From CAZJQT01 sp964604415 (GTDB lineage: Bacteria > Patescibacteriota > Saccharimonadia > Saccharimonadales > CAZJQT01): a DNA stretch of 14,881 bases. Shown piece after piece: positions 1 to 7,133 of this stretch; the stretch's first letter is position 1; each line of letters begins with the position of its first letter. Both the position numbers and the translations under genes were made by a program. The notes under the pieces were generated by a model. That model saw only the letters and a program-made list of their open reading frames with translations. It made no database searches and was not told the DNA's origin. The stretch covers positions 1 through 14,881 of the forward strand of contig CAZRYT010000014.1 of the NCBI GenBank assembly GCA_964604415.1. The letters run 5' to 3'.

Positions 1-37
1 TTTATATTCTTTCGAATACGCTTATGATACCACTACA

Positions 38-65
38 TTGCGCTCATGTCAATAAGTTATATAAT
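38..65 (+). promoter_or_regulatory. Promoter of the DUF1801/DUF4287 operon (leaderless)
   Basis: TTGCGC at 38-43 and a consensus TATAAT at 60-65 are separated by 16 nt. The -10 box is followed by 7 nt and then ATG at 73, so transcription should begin at or next to the start codon. The same 7-nt spacing recurs at many genes in this window. Confidence 0.7.
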
Positions 66-72
66 GCATATG

Positions 73-420
73 ATGGGACAAATCGAAGACTTTATAGCTA
101 CTTACGGCGACTGGCGTAGTGACTTGCTCAAAGAGCTCAGCCAGATAATAACTGAAACAGCACCAGAACTCAAACAAGACTTCAAGTGGGGTGTGCCAGT
201 TTGGATGAATAACGGTCTGGTTTGTGCTATTAGTGGCTTCAAAGACCATGTGAAATTCAATTTCTTCAAGGGTGCTTATTTGCCCGATACCAAGAAGTTG
301 TTTAACTCTGGTCTAGACTCCAAAGAACATCGCTCAATTAACTTTGCTCAGACCGACAAGCTTGATAACGCAGCTCTAAAAGACTTGATCACAGCTGCCG
401 CGGCCTATAATCAGAAGTAA
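73..420 (+). CDS. DUF1801 domain protein (YdhG/frataxin-like fold), first of two
   Basis: A 115-residue protein of the DUF1801 family, small single-domain proteins related to Bacillus YdhG/Fra, for which an iron-chaperone role has been proposed; function here is not proven. The family signature is visible in the aromatic 'KWGVPVW' segment followed by 'GLVCAISGFKDHVKFNFF'. The frame stays open upstream to an ATG at 46, but the TATAAT at 60-65 lies inside that extension, so the start at 73 (7 nt after the -10) is preferred; ATG at 70 is also possible. No membrane segment or signal peptide is seen. It is followed after 2 nt by a second DUF1801 gene, suggesting duplication and co-expression, possibly as a heteromer. 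Confidence 0.85.
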   Translation: MGQIEDFIATYGDWRSDLLKELSQIITETAPELKQDFKWGVPVWMNNGLVCAISGFKDHVKFNFFKGAYLPDTKKLFNSGLDSKEHRSINFAQTDKLDNAALKDLITAAAAYNQK

Positions 421-422
421 TT

Positions 423-782
423 ATGAAGAAATACAGCAATATTGATGAGTACATAGCTGCATGTCCGGCAGAAATCCATGAATCCCTTCGGGCCATGCGC
501 ACAACCATACAAACGGCGGCACCGGAAGCTAGTGAAAAGATAAGTTACGGTATTCCAACCTTTTACCTCCACGGCAATCTAGTTCACTTTGGAGGGTTCA
601 AAGATCATATCGGTCTTTTCCCGACAGCGTTAGGTGTAGAAGCTTTTAAACAGGAGCTGGGTGCCTACGCTGTGTCCAAAGGCACCATCAGGTTTCCATT
701 GGATAAACCGCTACCTCTTAGTCTAATTAGCAAGATAGTAAAGTTCAGGGTCAAACAAAACTTAGAAAGGAATAAAAAGTGA
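423..782 (+). CDS. DUF1801 domain protein, second of two
   Basis: A 119-residue paralogue of the upstream gene. It shares the 'YGIPTFY...NLVHFGGFKDHIGLFP' core with the first copy's 'WGVPVW...GLVCAISGFKDHVKFNF' and is closer to the classical YdhG-type member, with a basic C-terminus ending KQNLERNKK. It starts 2 nt after the upstream stop with no strong Shine-Dalgarno sequence, so translation is probably coupled. Its TGA stop overlaps the GTG start of the next gene in a GTGA arrangement. The length is normal for the family and nothing is missing. The ligand is unknown; frataxin-like iron or small-molecule binding is only a family-level suggestion. Confidence 0.88.
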   Translation: MKKYSNIDEYIAACPAEIHESLRAMRTTIQTAAPEASEKISYGIPTFYLHGNLVHFGGFKDHIGLFPTALGVEAFKQELGAYAVSKGTIRFPLDKPLPLSLISKIVKFRVKQNLERNKK

Positions 783-1006
783 GTTTTCAAGCTTATATAG
801 ACAACATTTATGCTAAAACAGGCAAAACACCCAAGGAGCTCAAGGAAGCGGCTGAAAAAGCTGGTGTTTTCAAACCAGACATGAAGGCATTTGAGCTAAA
901 AGAATGGCTCAAGAAAGAGTATGACCTGGGCCACGGACACTCTATGGCTATTTGGCTGGTTTTCAAAAACGAAGGCTGGGTTAATTCTGACAAACCCAAG
1001 AAGTAA
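779..1006 (+). CDS. DUF4287 domain protein
   Basis: A 75-residue protein matching the DUF4287 pattern: 'SFQAYIDNIYAKTGKTPKEL' near the N-terminus, a lysine-rich helix, then 'LKEWLKKEYDLGHGHSMAIWLVFK'. In other bacteria this domain is often fused to a DUF5655 domain, which is absent here. It starts with GTG, overlapping the previous stop by 4 nt, and AGAAAGG just upstream can act as ribosome binding site. Third gene of a tight operon with two DUF1801 genes; this combination is common for small stress-type proteins, but the biochemical role is unknown. Confidence 0.85.
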   Translation: MSFQAYIDNIYAKTGKTPKELKEAAEKAGVFKPDMKAFELKEWLKKEYDLGHGHSMAIWLVFKNEGWVNSDKPKK

Positions 1007-1029
1007 TATTTTTAATCCATTTTTAAGAG

Positions 1030-1035
1030 TATACT
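1030..1035 (+). promoter_or_regulatory. -10 box (TATACT) of the 1043 gene
   Basis: TATACT ends 7 nt before ATG at 1043, the standard leaderless spacing in this window. The expected -35 region is T-rich with no clear TTGACA-like hexamer. No Shine-Dalgarno sequence lies before the ATG. Confidence 0.6.
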
Positions 1036-1042
1036 TTTTGGT

Positions 1043-2284
1043 ATGAAGCTTAAGCGGGATCAACAAGGCTCGCACCATATATTCTTGGCCTTGGCTATTG
1101 TTGTTATAGCGGCTGTGGGTTTTGCCGGTTGGCGGGTTTTCAACAAAAGCCATGGTAAGAATCAAACCTCTTCCAAGATCCTAAACAGCAACGCTTCGCC
1201 TGAAGATAAAGCCATTTCTGCCGGTAAAAGCTTGAGCAATAACTCTTGTAAGGGTTCTGGTGACGGTCAGTTCACTCACCTGCCTATGAATGCCGCTGAT
1301 TTCTCAATTCTTATTCCTTACGGGCTAACGGTTGGTGGGCATGTGACACCAATTGACCACCAATATTTCCAACCAACAGACTTCCAATCAGCCAAAGACA
1401 AGTACCCGGTTTATGCGATGGCTAATGCGCTAATTACCGATATTGAGGTTCATCCGCCAGAAAATGGCAGTAAAGGCCGTATCCGAATGGTATTTAGCGT
1501 TTCTTGCACTTTCTTCTATTATTATGACTTGGTTACCAGTGTAGAACCCGGCATCGATCAAGCCCACCTGCCTATTAGTGTCAAAGCCGGACAAGTTATC
1601 GGCCACATTGGCGGTCAAACGCTTGATTTCGCCGTCTGGAATACCAACAAGCCCCTAAAAGGCTTTATCAATCCATCCACCTACGATGGTGAGGCCTGGA
1701 AGATCTATACGGCCGATCCCTTCCCTTACTACACTTCTGAGCTCAGGCAAATAGTTGAGGTAAAAGACCCCAGGGTTGCCGACCCAATTGCTGGAAAGAT
1801 TGATTACGATATTGACGGTAAGTTAATTGGCAACTGGTTTGAAAAAGGCTCCGGTGGTTATTCTGGGGCTAGTGAGGGGCATGACTCTAATTACTTTAAA
1901 ACCCATCTATCGTTCGCACCTGATGTGTATGACCCCTCCCACTTTAGAGTTTCAATTGGCTCATTGTTTGATAAGGTCCAGAATCAATCAGAAATGCAAC
2001 ACGTTACAGAGGCTAATGCGCCCGATCCTAATGACGTTAGTGTAAGCACTGGTATGGTCAAGTATGATCTAGTTGGCTGGAATTATTTCAATGCTGATGG
2101 TAGCCAGTGGAATGAGATGGGCCCAGCCAAAGGCGTAACACTGAAAAATTACGACGCCAAGTTTTATGGCTGCGCGCTTGCCCAACTGATGAGCGCCGGC
2201 GAGCTGAAATTTGAAGTTTTTGCCGGTAAACATTGTGCCAGTGTTAGCAGTTTTGACTCCAATACCACAACTTATACCCGCTAG
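1043..2284 (+). CDS. Membrane-anchored protein with degenerate M23/LytM-like domain
   Basis: A 413-residue protein. Residues 1-11 are basic and hydrophilic ('MKLKRDQQGSHH'), residues 12-32 form one membrane helix ending in GW, and the rest should face outward after a Ser/Asn-rich linker (about 35-75). The core at about 85-205 follows the order of a LytM/M23 beta-sandwich: 'GGHVTPIDHQYF' (99-109), a strand pair ending 'VYAMANALITDIEVHP', and 'VKAGQVIGHIGGQTLDFAVWN' (180-200). In an active M23 peptidase the last strand carries HxH; here it reads 'QTLDFAV', so the zinc site seems lost and the domain probably binds rather than cuts. The C-terminal half has no domain I recognise; two late cysteines (in YGCAL and KHCAS) could pair outside the cell. 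The M23 relationship is inference from pattern only. Confidence 0.72.
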   Translation: MKLKRDQQGSHHIFLALAIVVIAAVGFAGWRVFNKSHGKNQTSSKILNSNASPEDKAISAGKSLSNNSCKGSGDGQFTHLPMNAADFSILIPYGLTVGGHVTPIDHQYFQPTDFQSAKDKYPVYAMANALITDIEVHPPENGSKGRIRMVFSVSCTFFYYYDLVTSVEPGIDQAHLPISVKAGQVIGHIGGQTLDFAVWNTNKPLKGFINPSTYDGEAWKIYTADPFPYYTSELRQIVEVKDPRVADPIAGKIDYDIDGKLIGNWFEKGSGGYSGASEGHDSNYFKTHLSFAPDVYDPSHFRVSIGSLFDKVQNQSEMQHVTEANAPDPNDVSVSTGMVKYDLVGWNYFNADGSQWNEMGPAKGVTLKNYDAKFYGCALAQLMSAGELKFEVFAGKHCASVSSFDSNTTTYTR

Positions 2285-2290
2285 TAGCGT

Positions 2291-2440
2291 TTATTTAAAT
2301 TTCTTTGTAATTATCTTGTAACAACTTACACAGAGGTGGAACTTTTTGACCTGGCTCTTTTTGTCTGGCGGACTCAGTAAAATTCCGCCAAACTCCTTGA
2401 GCTCTTGACCACAACTATCGCAAACAGGTTTAATCGCCAT
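2291..2440 (-). CDS. Small zinc-ribbon-like protein (49 aa)
   Basis: A short frame reads MAIKPVCDSCGQELKEFGG..., with two CxxC knuckles (C7-x-x-C10 and C37-x-x-C40) spaced as in treble-clef or zinc-ribbon mini-proteins, and a lysine-rich end (YKIITKKFK). It begins 2 nt after the TAG of the upstream VOC gene on the same strand, so it is very likely the second gene of a two-gene leaderless operon. Its stop lies 6 nt from the stop of the convergent gene ending at 2284. It probably binds one zinc ion; the partner or nucleic acid it contacts is unknown. The CxxC pairs and tight coupling make it more than a chance frame. Confidence 0.75.
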   Translation of the reverse strand: MAIKPVCDSCGQELKEFGGILLSPPDKKSQVKKFHLCVSCYKIITKKFK

Positions 2441-2442
2441 AC

Positions 2443-2787
2443 CTATTTCTTTTCGAAGAACGTTAGCCGGTAGCCATCCGGGTCGCGGACTTGCAGTTCT
2501 TTGACACCGCCGCCAACATCCTTTGGCTCGCCTTCTGGTTTGATGTCTTTTGATTCTAGCCTTTTCAGCATTTCTTCTACGCTGTCGACTTTGACGTAGA
2601 CAAATTCACCACAGTCATTAGCCATTTCTTTGTCGGCTTGGCGGAACTCAATTGAAAACCAGTTCAGATAAGTTACAACCCGGTCGGCTTTTTTATCAAA
2701 GAAAAAGCCAAGATTCTCATAAAACTCTTTGGTCTTGTTGACATCTTTTACGTAGTACAACAGGCTCGAAACGCTAATTAATTTCAT
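2443..2787 (-). CDS. VOC (glyoxalase/bleomycin resistance-like) family protein
   Basis: A 114-residue protein with the vicinal oxygen chelate fold: 'LLYYVKDVNKTKEFYENLGF' in the first beta-alpha-beta unit and the typical closing motif 'ELQVRDPDGYRLTFFEKK' in the second. The family includes glyoxalase I, dioxygenases and antibiotic-binding proteins, usually as homodimers with metal at the interface; the substrate here cannot be told from sequence. A TAAACT -10 box (2799-2794) sits 6 nt before its ATG, so the mRNA is probably leaderless. It is divergent from another VOC gene and is followed by the zinc-ribbon mini-gene. Confidence 0.88.
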   Translation of the reverse strand: MKLISVSSLLYYVKDVNKTKEFYENLGFFFDKKADRVVTYLNWFSIEFRQADKEMANDCGEFVYVKVDSVEEMLKRLESKDIKPEGEPKDVGGGVKELQVRDPDGYRLTFFEKK

Positions 2788-2793
2788 GTTTTT

Positions 2794-2803
2794 AGTTTAC
2801 ACT
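2794..2803. promoter_or_regulatory. Overlapping divergent -10 boxes between two VOC genes
   Basis: The near-palindrome AGTTTACACT reads TAAACT on the minus strand (6 nt from the VOC start at 2787) and TACACT on the plus strand (2798-2803, 24 nt from the VOC start at 2828). Both genes therefore appear to be driven from physically overlapping -10 elements. Confidence 0.55.
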
Positions 2804-2827
2804 AAAGACGTAAATAAGGAGGTGTTT

Positions 2828-3232
2828 ATGAGCAAGAATCCAGTAGTACATTTCGAAATGCCGTACAAGGACGCCAAGCGCGTGTCCGAGTTTTATAAAA
2901 AGGCTTTTGGCTGGGATATGAATGGCACGGGTACAGATATGGGCAATTATATTGTAGCGATAACAGCCGACACTGACGAAAACCGCATGGTCAAGAGGCC
3001 GGGTGCTATTAATGGTGGGTTTTATGACAGCAATATGTCTCAAGCCTCCAAAGAGCCTTCAGTTGTAATCTCGGTTCCTGACATGAAAGAAGCAGTAAAA
3101 AATATTAAGGCCGCCGGTGGCAAACTACTTCGCGAACCTCAGGACATCCCTGGTATTGGACTATGGGTCTCGTTCAAAGACTCTGAGGGCAACCGCGTCA
3201 GTATCCTACAAGCCAGTCCTGACATGCACTAG
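2828..3232 (+). CDS. VOC family protein, divergent copy
   Basis: A 134-residue VOC protein with 'VVHFEMPYKDAKRVSEFYKKAFGW' at the N-terminus, a mid-chain 'GAINGGFY', and the second unit 'PSVVISVPDMKEAVKNIKAAGGKLL...' closing with 'GLWVSFKDSEGNRVSILQAS'. This is the longer subtype common in environmental bacteria, unlike the shorter minus-strand copy. The start at 2828 is fixed by an excellent Shine-Dalgarno sequence, AAGGAGGTG at 2817-2824; this gene is leadered while its divergent neighbour is not. The frame is also open from 2786, but that would precede the promoter. It converges with the large surface-protein gene, whose stop is only 14 nt away. Confidence 0.88.
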   Translation: MSKNPVVHFEMPYKDAKRVSEFYKKAFGWDMNGTGTDMGNYIVAITADTDENRMVKRPGAINGGFYDSNMSQASKEPSVVISVPDMKEAVKNIKAAGGKLLREPQDIPGIGLWVSFKDSEGNRVSILQASPDMH

Positions 3233-3246
3233 GACTCTAGATCTAT

Positions 3247-5676
3247 TTACTGGGCGTTGAAGTAGTTAAACGTAAAGGTGTGTTGAGCAGTATCAGCTAC
3301 TATGAAGCTGATGGTGAAACTGCCAGTGCCTGAAGTTACGTACGGTTTAACCGCGCTCGAATCAACATTGCTGGCCGGTGTTATCACTGGGTGCGGCGCA
3401 GAACCAAAACTACTAGAGAAGGTGACGGTGCATTGGATGCCGGCTGCCCAAGCGCTGGTACCAGTGGTGAGTGTTATCTGACCACCAGTGTCGTTACCGC
3501 TAACACTACAGGCTGGGCTACCGCCTGTACCAGCATTGGCATTCACTGCCGCCGTCGTGCTACCACTAGTGTTACCGGTTACGACATGGCCGTTGACGGT
3601 CAGCACACCGGTGATAGTGGCCGCTTTAACGGTTAGATTACCAGCCGACGTAATACTGGCTAAGATAGTGCCGCTCGAATCCTGGGCCTGTAACAGATCT
3701 GCCGACTGCGAGGCAAAGCCCTGAACTACCAAGCCTTTGTTGGTTGCAGCATTGGTATTTATTTCAACTGTGGCCAAGTTATTAAGTGTTGAGGCGTCAT
3801 TGATATTTAGGCGGGTGCTTGTACCGAGGGTAGTGGTACCAATACCGACGTTGCCTGTAGCACCGATGGAAAGCCGAGCAGTCGGCGTGAATGCATTGCC
3901 AGCTGTCAGACCGCTATTGGAGTTATACGTTAAGCCGTTGTTCTGCATAGAAAGCATGCCCGCAGTCGTGCCTTTGGCTATCCAGCTAGTGCCATTAAAG
4001 TAGGCGTTGTCTGATAGGAAGGCTCCATTGAATCCGCCAAAAAGCCACAGGCCAGTATCAGTACCATTATTGTTGAGGTGAAGCTGAGAGCTGGTGTTGT
4101 TTTGTACGTCTAGCTGATAACCCGGCGTACTGGTACCAATCCCGATCCGGCTATTGGTGGTGTCGACGTTAAACAAGCTACCGCCGCTACTATTTTGAAT
4201 CTGGAAAGCGGTGGTTGAGTCGTTGTTGTTCTGGAAAAGCGTGTTGTTAGTGTATGTCGCAGAGGGCTGTGTAGAATAGGCCAACTGATCCAAAGTCGCG
4301 CTAGCCGCAGTTAAGGCTTTGTAATTAACGGCGGCAATTTTAGCATAGCCCTGGTCGTTGGGGTGAGCGTTGTCGCCAGCAAAGTTGGCCTGGGTCTTGG
4401 CCAGCGCGCTGTCAGCATCAACCATGATTACCGAACTATCAAACTCTGCAACTAGACTGGTCAAAGCCGTGTTAGCGGCAGCAACATTGCTATCGGTCGG
4501 TGTGCAGGTCCAGGTACTATAGATTGTATAGGTGAACATGCGTGCCAGATTCTCAACCAGCACCACCCGTGACTGAGGGGCCTCGATCTGCCAGTAGTCA
4601 AAATAGGTAGAACCGGTGAAGCTGGAAATAGTTCCCACGATGGTGTGAGCACCAGCACTTAAGCCAGTAAAACGTTTGACCACCCCTGTTTTTTTGCCGG
4701 AATTAGTGGCAGCAATTCCACGCGTATCAATTGAGCCAGCTGCACTGCCATCAACTGTAAAAGTGTGAACCGCGCCGTTACTACCCTGGGTGGCAATCAG
4801 CCCGATATCGATGGTACCGCCCGGAAAGTCGCTAGGCACCGTGATAGTGTAGGTGTTACCATTACCACCTGCCGATTTATAGCCGCTGCCGGAGTTATCG
4901 TTGGTCGATGCAACCGTGCCCCAGGCGGGTCCGCCACCAGCCGCAAACGCAACACTGCTGTCACTTTCTTCAAACACAGCTGCGGCTCGGTAACGTGAAA
5001 TAATCGCACGCTCTGCTTGGATAAAGGGACCGCTGGAACAGCTGGTGTCCGCCCCTAAGTCATTGATGCCGTAGTTAATGATACCAACGCCTGACATCGG
5101 TAGATATGGTGCGGCCGTACGGGTTGGTTTGACGTCCTGTAACACCTTGGCATAGCCGCCATCGCCAGGATTAGCTCCTGTCTGGTTCCAGGAAGCAACG
5201 GCTCCACCGACACCGTGGTTCTGTGACTGGGCGTGCAGTAGTGATGCCAGCACGTTGGTGTAGCCGTAAACATACTGACTGCTAGCACCAAAACCTGTGG
5301 TATAGGAGTGTCCAGAGACTTCAATCTTGCTGACGTGCAGATCAACCGATTGACTACAATCGAGCATGCCGCCGCTGTCAGTATTAACTCGATCACAAGA
5401 AACTAATGAGCTTGAGGTAATAGTTCCGCCAAGGTTGGTATTACCGCTCACGTTGAGCTTGTATGAGCCGGGGGCATTCGTGCCGATACCAACATTACCG
5501 TTAAAGGCCGCTACACCGCCAGTTACTGACGTATAACCAGCCAACAATGTGCCGGCAATGCCTGTGCCACTGATATCAAAGTTACCCGTCTGGGCAGAGC
5601 CTGGGGTTGAACCTTGTAGCTGTATATAGCCAGTGCCACCACTAGCGGGCGCATAGCTACAATTATTAGAACTGTC
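3247..5676 (-). CDS. C-terminal part of split collagen-like surface protein with SGNH hydrolase domain
   Basis: This is the in-frame continuation of the reading frame at 5677-6663 after one TGA codon. Residue numbers here are for the joined protein (1138 positions). It holds a 'GNVGIGT' repeat near 390-400, then an SGNH/GDSL-type hydrolase domain at about 440-785. That domain has Ser453 in 'SGHSYTTG' (His replaces the usual Asp of GDS), Asn534 in 'NYGINDLG', and Asp764/His767 in 'DNAHPNDQGY'. A beta-sandwich insertion sits between blocks III and V. Two more 'GIGTSTP/GIGTTT' repeats resembling phage tail-fibre shaft units follow, then a beta-rich C-terminal domain; no S74 auto-protease is seen. 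A TTG at 5547 could act as a start but has no Shine-Dalgarno sequence or promoter. Probable role: host- or matrix-binding fibre with esterase activity. Confidence 0.75.
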   Translation of the reverse strand, partial: DSSNNCSYAPASGGTGYIQLQGSTPGSAQTGNFDISGTGIAGTLLAGYTSVTGGVAAFNGNVGIGTNAPGSYKLNVSGNTNLGGTITSSSLVSCDRVNTDSGGMLDCSQSVDLHVSKIEVSGHSYTTGFGASSQYVYGYTNVLASLLHAQSQNHGVGGAVASWNQTGANPGDGGYAKVLQDVKPTRTAAPYLPMSGVGIINYGINDLGADTSCSSGPFIQAERAIISRYRAAAVFEESDSSVAFAAGGGPAWGTVASTNDNSGSGYKSAGGNGNTYTITVPSDFPGGTIDIGLIATQGSNGAVHTFTVDGSAAGSIDTRGIAATNSGKKTGVVKRFTGLSAGAHTIVGTISSFTGSTYFDYWQIEAPQSRVVLVENLARMFTYTIYSTWTCTPTDSNVAAANTALTSLVAEFDSSVIMVDADSALAKTQANFAGDNAHPNDQGYAKIAAVNYKALTAASATLDQLAYSTQPSATYTNNTLFQNNNDSTTAFQIQNSSGGSLFNVDTTNSRIGIGTSTPGYQLDVQNNTSSQLHLNNNGTDTGLWLFGGFNGAFLSDNAYFNGTSWIAKGTTAGMLSMQNNGLTYNSNSGLTAGNAFTPTARLSIGATGNVGIGTTTLGTSTRLNINDASTLNNLATVEINTNAATNKGLVVQGFASQSADLLQAQDSSGTILASITSAGNLTVKAATITGVLTVNGHVVTGNTSGSTTAAVNANAGTGGSPACSVSGNDTGGQITLTTGTSAWAAGIQCTVTFSSSFGSAPHPVITPASNVDSSAVKPYVTSGTGSFTISFIVADTAQHTFTFNYFNAQ

Positions 5677-6663
5677 TCAAACCCCGTTGCCATTATTTTG
5701 TAAACCACCGGTGAAGTTATTAAGCGCCGCAAAAACATTGCTGGCGCTTTGCAGTGCAACATTACTGGAAAGTCTGGCATCCGCTACTGTACCAGAGGCC
5801 AGATTGCTGGCGTTCAAACTGGTCAGGTTAGCGCCGCTCAACACTGGCAACGCACCAGAACCGTTCAATTGTACCAACTGATTGACACCGTTAAAGTTGT
5901 TTCCCTGCAAGGTGACATTAGTAGTCAGACGGGCATCAGCAACAGTGCCACTAGCCAAGCTTGAAGCATTGAGTGCCGTCAGCGCTGAACCGTTACCGCT
6001 AAAACCACCGGCTATGGCTGTGCCAGAGATATTGATATTGCCAGTTTCCTGAACGCCAGGCGTGGTGCTCTGCAACGACAAACATGGACCATCAGGACAA
6101 GATGCCGTACCACTTGGTCCTTGCGGACCCTGAGGTCCGGTCGCACCTTGAGGCCCCGTGGCACCTGTTGCTCCCTGAGGGCCTTGTGGACCAGTTGCGC
6201 CAGTCGGGCCCTGAGGTCCAGTAGCTCCAGTTGCACCGGTTGGGCCTTGTGGACCTGTAGAACCTGCCGCGCCGGTCGCCCCAGTCGCGCCTGTTGAGCC
6301 GTTTGATCCGTTCTGCCCAGCTGAGCCGGTGTCACCTTTGTTGCCAACAATCGACGGGCTGTAGGTCACGTTTGAGATACGGTCGGCCAGGCCTTGGATC
6401 TTTTGATTATCACTGTCAGAAAGACTGTGAATTTCTAGGCCTAAAGCTGTTAATTCATCTTGCAGCTTTTGTTGTTGTACGGTTAGTGCTTGTTGCTTTT
6501 GTTCTAAGGATGAGAGGCGTTGATTGAACTTATGTTGTGAATATAATAAAAAGGCCACCACCCCTAGTATGACCAATGCAGTGACAAACCTAAGCACAGA
6601 TGGTTTGCGTGTAGTCTGTTTAGGTGCTGTGTTGAGCTGTTTTTTTATGTCCCTATAGGCCAT
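5677..6663 (-). CDS. Membrane-anchored collagen-like protein, N-terminal part of split gene
   Basis: A 328-residue product before the TGA. Order: basic cytoplasmic tail (1-23), membrane helix (about 24-41), a Gln/Leu-rich coiled coil (about 46-92), 26 uninterrupted Gly-X-Y triplets (107-185, mostly GAT and GPQ), a 'CPDGPC' turn, then two near-identical 'LNASxLASGTVADARL' repeats about 50 residues apart (231-246 and 283-298). This is the architecture of an anchored trimeric fibre: coiled coil to trimerise, collagen rod, distal binding domains. The distal domains are now beyond an in-frame stop, so the gene is either a recent nonsense mutant, read through, or carries a sequencing error. The TGA falls six codons before a Cys, matching the position of the first Cys in the earlier CPDGPC turn, so a Cys-to-stop change is possible. 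Confidence 0.82.
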   Translation of the reverse strand: MAYRDIKKQLNTAPKQTTRKPSVLRFVTALVILGVVAFLLYSQHKFNQRLSSLEQKQQALTVQQQKLQDELTALGLEIHSLSDSDNQKIQGLADRISNVTYSPSIVGNKGDTGSAGQNGSNGSTGATGATGAAGSTGPQGPTGATGATGPQGPTGATGPQGPQGATGATGPQGATGPQGPQGPSGTASCPDGPCLSLQSTTPGVQETGNINISGTAIAGGFSGNGSALTALNASSLASGTVADARLTTNVTLQGNNFNGVNQLVQLNGSGALPVLSGANLTSLNASNLASGTVADARLSSNVALQSASNVFAALNNFTGGLQNNGNGV

Positions 6664-6711
6664 CCGCTCGTTTCCGTTTAGTGTTTTTATTTTAAGCGAG
6701 CTATGCTCACT

Positions 6712-6740
6712 ATTATAAAGGACTAGTCAAGCCCCATCAA
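6712..6740 (-). promoter_or_regulatory. Promoter of the collagen-like surface protein gene
   Basis: On the minus strand TTGATG (6740-6735) and TATAAT (6717-6712) are separated by 17 nt. Unlike most promoters here it leaves a leader of roughly 40 nt before the ATG at 6663, with only a weak purine stretch as a ribosome binding site. Confidence 0.6.
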
Positions 6741-6822
6741 CCCCTCTCGACCATGGAGAAAGATCCGAATTACCGTCCGATGAAGAGATCTATGAAAATA
6801 CTGACATTCTGCGACAATATAC

Positions 6823-7113
6823 TTACGTTCGAAACTCGCTTAGAGGTGGGGTCTCACCCTGAGGCCACTGCTCAGCGTTTTCACGCAACTCTCTTAGCGC
6901 CGGAAAATGAGTTTCGATGAGCTCGAGAACACCGTCCATGGTTATTGGGGCAATAATTGCGGCTACCTTACCCTCTTTAGAAATTAATAGTGAGTGCTGT
7001 ACTTCAGTAAGAGCTTCTAATACTTCATCAAAATGTTCTGCTACAGTTTCGGCTCTCATTAGACCTTGATTTACATTACCAATTGCATTCCAGTTTTCTT
7101 GATTTGCAGCCAT
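6823..7113 (-). CDS. Small protein resembling Phd/YefM-type antitoxins
   Basis: A 96-residue soluble protein. The middle ('VAEHFDEVLEALTEVQHSLLISKEGKVAAIIAPI') matches the usual Phd/YefM pattern of a helix, then 'h.vlIskhGkpaAvliP', followed by a charged helical tail. Phd proteins repress their own operon and neutralise a toxin through the C-terminal tail, but no toxin gene adjoins it: the neighbour on this strand is the surface protein. AGGGG lies 6 nt before the ATG and a TTGTAG-16-TACAAT promoter precedes it. The -35 is part of the recurrent junction repeat at about 7156-7179. Family call is by pattern only; an orphan antitoxin-like regulator is the most I can say. Confidence 0.6.
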   Translation of the reverse strand: MAANQENWNAIGNVNQGLMRAETVAEHFDEVLEALTEVQHSLLISKEGKVAAIIAPITMDGVLELIETHFPALRELRENAEQWPQGETPPLSEFRT

Positions 7114-7133
7114 GTGTTTCCCCTATCAATTTT

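Noticed and set aside
46..72. Upstream ATG start for the first DUF1801 gene
   Set aside because: TATAAT at 60-65 falls inside this extension; the family homology begins after 73.
3391..5009. Several 60-110-residue frames opposite or beside the large surface-protein gene
   Set aside because: They are shadow frames of a low-complexity Gly/Ser/Thr/Ala-rich coding sequence, without their own promoters.
5677..5679. TGA read as glycine, as in Gracilibacteria/Absconditabacteria
   Set aside because: No other gene in the window has an in-frame TGA despite many glycines, and TGA ends genes at 780-782 and 14422-14424. The standard code fits better, although a short extension past those two stops is formally possible.
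6105..6345. Possible CRISPR-like or tandem repeat
   Set aside because: The periodicity is the 9-nt Gly-X-Y codon pattern of a collagen rod, with no spacer-repeat structure.
6753..6920. 55-codon plus-strand frame (MEKDPNYRPMKRSMK...)
   Set aside because: It overlaps the antisense Phd-like gene for half its length, has no promoter or ribosome binding site at a good distance, and no recognisable domain.
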